DNA of 25,731 nt from the NCBI GenBank assembly GCA_964545205.1, contig CAZJFH010000071.1, forward strand, positions 1 to 25,731, in the 5' to 3' direction. This document shows, piece by piece, positions 21,943 to 25,731 of the stretch. Within the stretch, counting starts at the first letter, position 1; each line of letters begins with the position of its first letter. The position numbers were made by a program, and so were the translations under genes. Origin of the DNA: CAZJFH01 sp964545205. GTDB lineage: Bacteria > Pseudomonadota > Alphaproteobacteria > Rhodospirillales > Magnetospirillaceae. Below the pieces are notes generated by a model, which saw only the letters and a list, made by a program, of their open reading frames with translations, made no database searches and was not told where the DNA came from.

Positions 21943-22281
21943 TCAGAGCGCCGCGGCGTCGAGTTCGCCGGTGCGGATGCGCACCGAGCCGGCGATGTCG
22001 AAGACGAAGATCTTGCCGTCGCCGATCTTGCCGGTGTGGGCGGCTTGCTGGATCGCCTCGATCACCTGGCCGGCGAGATCGTCGTTGACCGCGACCTCGA
22101 CCTTGACCTTGGGCAGGAAGCTGACGACGTATTCGGCGCCGCGGTAGATCTCGGTCTGGCCCTTCTGGCGGCCGAATCCCTTGACCTCGGTGACGGTCAG
22201 GCCCTGGACGCCGAGCGGCGTCAGCGCCTCGCGCACCTCGTCGAGCTTGAAGGGCTTGATGATGGCCATGACGAGTTTCAT
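21943..22281 (-). CDS. glnK: PII nitrogen regulatory protein GlnK/GlnB
   Basis: The product is 112 residues, the invariant PII length. It opens with MKLVMAIIKPFKLDEVREAL, has the T-loop GFGRQKGQTEIYRGAEY with the uridylylated Tyr51, the B-loop HTGKIGDGKIFV and ends in a C-loop. PII proteins bind ATP/ADP and 2-oxoglutarate and report nitrogen status to AmtB, glutamine synthetase adenylylation and NtrB. GlnK rather than GlnB is chosen from the amtB downstream on the same strand and the sigma-54/NtrC-type promoter; no glnA follows. Residues alone do not separate the two. The gene ends at a strong terminator, so it is probably monocistronic. Confidence 0.93.
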   Translation of the reverse strand: MKLVMAIIKPFKLDEVREALTPLGVQGLTVTEVKGFGRQKGQTEIYRGAEYVVSFLPKVKVEVAVNDDLAGQVIEAIQQAAHTGKIGDGKIFVFDIAGSVRIRTGELDAAAL

Positions 22282-22423
22282 CGATCGTGTTCCCCATAGT
22301 CTCCGGGCTCGCCCGCACCGCGCGGCGTCCACCGGTCCCCGGCGGGTGCGGCGGCGAGCCGCCAAGTTCGCCCGTTGCCGGGTCCGCGCCGGCAGCGGAA
22401 AATTCCGCGCGCAGAACCTTCTT

Positions 22424-22438
22424 TCAAGAGCCGTGCCG
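22424..22438 (-). promoter_or_regulatory. Sigma-54-like promoter of glnK
   Basis: On the minus strand this reads CGGCAC-GGCTC-TTGA. The GG of -24 and the TTG of -12 have exact sigma-54 spacing; the usual final C of TTGC is A. Predicted start near 22412 gives a leader of about 130 nt. It shares 12 of 15 positions with the amtB element. Confidence 0.65.
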
Positions 22439-22502
22439 AATGCGGTTTACGGCGGGTTTTCGCTCGTTTGCGCCGGCGCCCGCCTGGGCACCGGCGCCTG
22501 CG

Positions 22503-22519
22503 TGCACAATAAACGTGCA
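22503..22519. promoter_or_regulatory. NtrC-like binding palindrome
   Basis: TGCAC-N7-GTGCA has both outer half-sites perfect and the spacing of classical NtrC sites. It is centred about 100 bp upstream of the predicted glnK transcription start, the normal position for a sigma-54 enhancer. It also lies 84 bp before the divergent ubiH-like gene. Confidence 0.6.
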
Positions 22520-22602
22520 GATGGTGCCGGTTCGGTGCCCGCCGCCGCGGGCCCACCCTCCGGCCGCTGGACAGGCGGGCCGGGCCGGGCGACACTCCGG
22601 CC

Positions 22603-23826
22603 ATGAGCGAGACCCGATTCCTCGACGCCGACGTGCTGGTGGTCGGCGGCGGCCTGGTCGGCGCGACGATGGCCTGCGCGCTCGGCCAGGCCGGCGCCCG
22701 GACCTTGTGCATCGACCGCGAGCATCCCGACGCCGCGCTGGACGCCGCCTTCGACGGCCGCGCCTCGGCGGTGGCCCAGGGCTGCCAGGCGATGCTCGAG
22801 GCGATCGGGCTGTGGCGGCACATCGAGCCCTTCGCCGCGGCGATCAACGAGATCCGCGTCTCCGACGGCGAATCGCCCTTGTTCCTGCATTACGACTACC
22901 AGGAGGTCGGCGACCGGCCGCTGGGCTGGATCGTCGAGAATCGCGGCATCCGCCGCGCCCAGGCGGCGCGCCTGCCGGAGCTGCCGGGCGTGCGCTTCCT
23001 GGCGCCGGCGCGGCTGGAGTCGCTGGAGCGCGGCGCCGGCGCGGTCACCGGCGCCCTGGCCGACGGCCGCCGCGTGCGCGCCCGCCTGGCGATCGCCGCC
23101 GACGGTCGCGGCTCGGCCCTGCGCCGCGCCGCCGGCATCGGCGTCACCGGCTGGGACTACGGCCAGGTCGGCATCGTCTGCACGGTGGCGCACGCGCTGC
23201 CGCATCGCGGCGTCGCCCAGGAGCGTTTCCTGCCCGCCGGCCCCTTCGCCATCCTGCCGCTGCCCGGCCAGCGTTCGTCGATCGTCTGGACCGAGCGCGC
23301 CGAGCTCGCCGCGGCGATCCTGGCCGCCGGCGACGACGCCTTCCTGGCCGAGCTGGCGCTGCGCTTCGGCGACTTCCTGGGCGCCATCGCGGTCGAGGGG
23401 CCGCGCTTCGGCTATCCGCTGTCGCTGCAGTTCGCCGAGCGCTACACCGACCGGCGGCTGGCGCTGATCGGCGACGCCGCCCACGGCATGCATCCGATCG
23501 CCGGCCAGGGCATGAACATGGGCCTGCGCGACGTCGCGGCGCTGTCGGAGCTGATCGTCGACGCCCTGCGCCTCGGCCTCGATCCCGGCGATCCGGCGCT
23601 GCTGGCGCGCTACCAGCAATGGCGGCGCTTCGACAACATGCTGATGCTGGGCGTCACCGACGGGCTGAACCGGCTGTTCTCGAACGACGTCGCGCCGCTG
23701 CGGCTGGCCCGCGACCTCGGCCTCGCCGCCGTCGACCGCCTGCCGGCCGTCAAGCGCCTGTTCATGCGCCACGCCATGGGCCTGGTCGGCGACCTGCCGC
23801 GGCTGATGCGTGGCCAGCCGCTCTAG
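22603..23826 (+). CDS. ubiH: UbiH/UbiF/VisC/COQ6-family FAD-dependent ubiquinone hydroxylase
   Basis: The product is 407 residues. It begins with a dinucleotide-binding fold (DVLVVGGGLVGATMACAL, GxGxxG), has the mid-chain AADGRGSALRR motif of flavin hydroxylases and the family signature GDAAHGMHPIAGQGMNMGLRD, which contacts FAD. These enzymes add hydroxyl groups to the ubiquinone ring at the membrane. Alphaproteobacteria carry several paralogues (UbiH, UbiL, UbiM types) with different ring positions, and I cannot assign the position here, so the symbol denotes the family. The start codon lies 84 bp past the NtrC-like site of the divergent glnK promoter. The next gene begins 9 bp after the stop codon and is probably cotranscribed. 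Confidence 0.85.
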   Translation: MSETRFLDADVLVVGGGLVGATMACALGQAGARTLCIDREHPDAALDAAFDGRASAVAQGCQAMLEAIGLWRHIEPFAAAINEIRVSDGESPLFLHYDYQEVGDRPLGWIVENRGIRRAQAARLPELPGVRFLAPARLESLERGAGAVTGALADGRRVRARLAIAADGRGSALRRAAGIGVTGWDYGQVGIVCTVAHALPHRGVAQERFLPAGPFAILPLPGQRSSIVWTERAELAAAILAAGDDAFLAELALRFGDFLGAIAVEGPRFGYPLSLQFAERYTDRRLALIGDAAHGMHPIAGQGMNMGLRDVAALSELIVDALRLGLDPGDPALLARYQQWRRFDNMLMLGVTDGLNRLFSNDVAPLRLARDLGLAAVDRLPAVKRLFMRHAMGLVGDLPRLMRGQPL

Positions 23827-23835
23827 GAGCCCGCG

Positions 23836-24243
23836 ATGCCCGACCGCTACCACCTGATGCGCGATTCCTTCGGCCCGCGCCGGCAGTTCCGCGTCACCGT
23901 CGGCCTGCGCGAGGGCTGGGACGCGTCGGCGCCGGTCCATTCGCTGGCGGAGGCGGCGGCGGCGGCGAAGGCCTGGATGGCCGAGCGCGCCGGCCTCGGC
24001 CGCAACGTGCTGTCGGGCATGTTCACCCGGGGCGAGGTCGTCTATCCGCGCGGCGGCGCCATCGCCCGCGAGCCGGTCGCCATCTTCGCCGGCGAGGCGC
24101 TGCCGGCCGAGCTCGGCGACTGTCCCGACGACGAGATCGAGACCATGCTCAACGAGGTCGCGGCGCGGATGGCGGCGGCGCTGGACCAGGACCAGGTGCA
24201 CGTCGCCTATCGTGATCGCGCCTGGACATTGAGCCGCCGGTAA
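23836..24243 (+). CDS. Conserved-looking hypothetical protein
   Basis: The product is 135 residues and I do not recognise a family. It is soluble, without a signal peptide or membrane segment. The N-terminal half (PRRQFRVTVGLREGWDASAPVHS) looks beta-rich, a short Ala/Glu helix follows, and there is an EPVAIFAGEALP strand. A helical segment (DDEIETMLNEVAARMAAALDQ) and a final VHVAYRDRAWTL strand complete it. The overall pattern suggests a small alpha/beta domain. It starts 9 bp after the ubiH-like stop codon with GGAG upstream, so it is probably translated from the same message. Its codon use matches its neighbours, which supports a real gene. Confidence 0.65.
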   Translation: MPDRYHLMRDSFGPRRQFRVTVGLREGWDASAPVHSLAEAAAAAKAWMAERAGLGRNVLSGMFTRGEVVYPRGGAIAREPVAIFAGEALPAELGDCPDDEIETMLNEVAARMAAALDQDQVHVAYRDRAWTLSRR

Positions 24244-24257
24244 CCTATGCCCTGAGC

Positions 24258-24271
24258 GCATGGCCCCATGC
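24258..24271. promoter_or_regulatory. Palindrome upstream of the small RNA
   Basis: GCATGG-CC-CCATGC is a perfect 6+6 inverted repeat about 48 bp upstream of the predicted small-RNA start. An operator for a dimeric regulator would fit this position, but it could also be chance. Confidence 0.3.
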
Positions 24272-24312
24272 CGGTATTACCATTCTCGTCGCGGCGCGAC
24301 GTCGCTATCTTG

Positions 24313-24392
24313 GGGGTGTCCGGCAGATCTCTCTGCCTTCTTGGACGTTTCCTCCCTGAACTTGAGCCCCGGCGATGCCGGGGTTTTTTTTT
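24313..24392 (+). ncRNA. Probable small regulatory RNA, MmgR/alpha-r8-like
   Basis: About 80 nt. A first hairpin GGCAGA-TCTC-TCTGCC (24322-24337) is followed by an unpaired stretch containing TTTCCTCCCT (24348-24357), then a terminator: CCCCGGC (24367-24373), loop GAT, GCCGGGG (24377-24383) and nine Ts. From memory, the exact ten-base UUUCCUCCCU between two stem-loops is the hallmark of the alphaproteobacterial MmgR (alpha-r8) family, about 77 nt in Sinorhizobium, linked to nitrogen limitation and polyhydroxybutyrate control. The motif is complementary to ribosome-binding sites. A TATCTT at 24306-24311 may be the -10 box; no good -35 box is visible. The terminator may also end the ubiH transcript. 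Confidence 0.65.
24367..24392 (+). terminator. Intrinsic terminator with nine-T tract
   Basis: A 7-bp GC stem with a GAT loop is followed by TTTTTTTTT, the strongest canonical terminator in the window. It ends the small RNA and any read-through from the ubiH-like operon. A short inverted-repeat element starts immediately after the T run. Confidence 0.9.
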
Positions 24393-24440
24393 GGTTCGTC
24401 GCCGAATTCCGGAGAGCGCCCCGCTCATCGGCGACAAACC
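24393..24440. mobile_element. Minimal 48-bp inverted-repeat element inside a T-tract
   Basis: GGTTCGTCGCCGA (24393-24405) and the inverse of 24428-24440 (GGTTTGTCGCCGA) match at 12 of 13 positions. A small inner stem GAGCG/CGCTC closes the hairpin. T runs flank both sides (nine before, seven after), as expected for duplication of a T-tract target. Its ends match those of the larger element at 21638-21841. Confidence 0.5.
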
Positions 24441-24498
24441 TTTTTTTCCGCCGCCGCGCCTGCTAGGGATGGGCGCCTCATTCGCCCGGAAACCCCCC

Positions 24499-25299
24499 AT
24501 GCCGCTGCTGTCGATCGCCACCTGGAACATCAACTCGGTCCGGCTGCGCCTGGCCCTGCTGCTGCGCATGGCCGAGGAACTGCGCCCCGACGTCATCTGC
24601 CTGCAGGAGACCAAGACCCCCGACGCGCTGTTCCCGCGCGACGCGGTGATCGCCGCCGGCTATCCCTATGTCGCGATCCGCGGCATGAAGGGCTACAACG
24701 GCGTCGCCATCCTGTCGCGAATCCCGATCGACAGCATCGCCCAGCCGTCATGGTGCGGGCGCGACGACTGCCGCCACCTGATCGCCACCATCGCCGGCAT
24801 CGAGGTGCACAATCTCTACGTCCCGGCCGGCGGCGACGTGCCCGATCCCGCCGTCAACGACAAGTTCGCCCACAAGCTGCAGTTCCTCGACGAGCTCGCC
24901 GCCTGGTACGCCGAGACCTACCGGCCGGCGCAGCGCGTCGTGCTCGCCGGCGACCTCAACGTGGCGCCGCTCGAGAACGACGTCTGGTCGCACAGGCAGA
25001 TGCTCAAGGTGGTCAGCCACACGCCGGCCGAGGTCGACAAGCTCGCCCGGCTGCAGGCCAGCGTCGGCTTCGTCGACGCCGTGCGCCATTTCGTGCCGGC
25101 CAGCGAGAAGCTCTACACCTGGTGGAGCTACCGCAGCCCCGACTGGACCCGCAACGACCGCGGCCGCCGCCTCGACCACCTGTGGATCACGCCCGAGCTG
25201 CGCGACCGGCTGGTCGGCAGCCGGGTGCTGCGCGCGGCGCGCGGCTGGGAGCAGCCCTCGGACCACGTGCCGGCGATGATCGAGATTCGGGTGGATTAG
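24499..25299 (+). CDS. xthA: Exodeoxyribonuclease III (AP endonuclease family)
   Basis: The product is 266 residues, normal for the family. Catalytic and metal-binding residues are visible: the Asn of SIATWNINSVR, the Glu of VICLQETK, the Tyr of YNGVAILSR region and VHNLYVPAGG, GDLNVAP (Asp and Asn), the late WSYRSPDWTRNDRGRRLDHLW segment and the final SDHVP (Asp-His pair). The enzyme cleaves abasic sites and removes 3' blocks or nucleotides from duplex DNA in base excision repair. The ATG at 24499 is preferred because the protein then begins directly with the first beta strand; an ATG at 24469 would add ten residues. It stands alone, downstream of the small-RNA terminator and the short inverted repeat. 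Confidence 0.93.
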   Translation: MPLLSIATWNINSVRLRLALLLRMAEELRPDVICLQETKTPDALFPRDAVIAAGYPYVAIRGMKGYNGVAILSRIPIDSIAQPSWCGRDDCRHLIATIAGIEVHNLYVPAGGDVPDPAVNDKFAHKLQFLDELAAWYAETYRPAQRVVLAGDLNVAPLENDVWSHRQMLKVVSHTPAEVDKLARLQASVGFVDAVRHFVPASEKLYTWWSYRSPDWTRNDRGRRLDHLWITPELRDRLVGSRVLRAARGWEQPSDHVPAMIEIRVD

Positions 25300-25320
25300 G
25301 GTTCCGTGGAAGCGGATCTG

Positions 25321-25398
25321 CCCTGGGAGCGCGGGCGTCCTCGCCCGCACCGTCGGCCGCCTGAGCGCTTGGCGGGCGAGACGCCCGCGCTCCCAGGG
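25321..25398. repeat. Long near-perfect inverted repeat
   Basis: The left arm (25321-25348, CCCTGGGAGCGCGGGCGTCC...) and right arm (25372-25398) are complementary along 27 bases with one extra C, around a 23-nt loop. Part of the same end occurs at 1-12. It lies between the converging xth and ABC-transporter genes and would form a very stable hairpin on either strand. Confidence 0.8.
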
Positions 25399-25437
25399 GA
25401 TTTTCCCTGAGCGAATTCCAATTCGCCCCCGCAACGA

Positions 25438-25731
25438 TCACTCCGCCACCGCCGCCCCCGGCGCGACCTCGAGGTCGAAGGCCGCCGCCATCAGCGCCTT
25501 GGTGTAGTCGGTGCGCGGATGGTCGAAGATCTGGTCGGCGTCGCCGGCCTCCATGACCTTGCCGTCCTTCATCACGATCAGCTCGTCAGCCAGGGCGCGC
25601 ACGACGCGCAGATCGTGGCTGATGAACAGGTAGGCCAGCTTGTAGCGCGTCTGCAGGTCGCGCAACAAATCGACGATCTGCGCCTGGACCGAGACGTCGA
25701 GCGCGCTGGTCGGCTCGTCGAGCACGATGAA
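25438..25731 (-). CDS. Peptide-type ABC transporter ATP-binding protein, C-terminal part (YejF-like)
   Basis: Only the last 97 residues are present; the gene continues beyond the right edge. The segment opens inside Walker B (FIVLDEPTSALDVSVQAQ), with the D-loop following, then the switch His in YLFISHDLRVVRALA, and VMKDGKVMEAGDADQIFDHPRTDYTKALMAAAF, the typical tail of oligopeptide/dipeptide importer ATPases. The wording is closest to YejF, the fused double-ATPase of the microcin C/peptide importer, whose second cassette ends in this way. The visible part cannot show whether one or two cassettes are present. The tail is short and lacks the oligopeptide C-terminal Cys cluster of DppD/OppD. 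Confidence 0.85.
   Translation of the reverse strand, partial: FIVLDEPTSALDVSVQAQIVDLLRDLQTRYKLAYLFISHDLRVVRALADELIVMKDGKVMEAGDADQIFDHPRTDYTKALMAAAFDLEVAPGAAVAE

Noticed and set aside
1..25731. tRNA, rRNA or CRISPR arrays
   Set aside because: No cloverleaf with a T-loop signature, no rRNA segments and no regularly spaced direct repeats were seen on either strand.

Overview
The window reads as chromosomal DNA of a high-GC alphaproteobacterium, most likely Rhodospirillales-like. The grounds are the very GC-rich codon use, the priA / tal / DUF484 / xerC block, a DivL-type atypical kinase, a UbiH-family hydroxylase, and a small RNA carrying the alphaproteobacterial UUUCCUCCCU motif. No plasmid, phage or CRISPR signature is visible, and most genes are single housekeeping or regulatory units.

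Layout. 190-1488: integral-membrane ICMT-like methyltransferase. 1516-5103: divergent signalling pair made of a multi-PAS DivL-like kinase (minus) and a receiver protein (plus). Both lack the residue that would normally be phosphorylated. 5207-9987: CBS-pair protein, TPR protein (minus), exported pentapeptide-repeat protein, ClC-family anion transporter with C-terminal CBS domains, and a membrane-anchored HD-GYP protein. 10053-12018: ATP-grasp-like protein of unknown role and an MlaC-type lipid-binding protein. 12134-14601 (minus): transaldolase, DUF484 and XerC, divergent from priA (14671-16908), which carries a 39-base assembly gap.

17167-22281 is a nitrogen section: a Sec-exported (clade II-like) nitrous oxide reductase without other nos genes beside it, then amtB and glnK on the minus strand. 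glnK and amtB each have a sigma-54-like -24/-12 promoter, and glnK has an NtrC-like palindrome upstream. They are separated by about 1.1 kb of noncoding DNA. That spacer holds strong hairpins, a candidate 25-35 residue hydrophobic peptide gene and a MITE-like repeat. 22603-24243: UbiH-family hydroxylase and a small unknown gene. 24313-24392: a probable MmgR (alpha-r8)-like small RNA. 24499-25299: exodeoxyribonuclease III. 25438 to the end: C-terminus of a peptide-type ABC transporter ATPase (minus).

The most interesting points are: (1) the phosphorylation-deficient kinase/receiver pair; (2) an inverted-repeat element found twice, each time beside the T-tract of an intrinsic terminator and bounded by homopolymer direct repeats that look like target duplications; (3) the matched sigma-54 promoters of the split glnK and amtB, with an MmgR-like RNA nearby; (4) the structured spacer with a possible micropeptide; and (5) an orphan clade II-like nosZ with a long C-terminal extension and an attenuator-like leader. 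All assignments come from reading the sequence and from memory of protein families; no searches were run.
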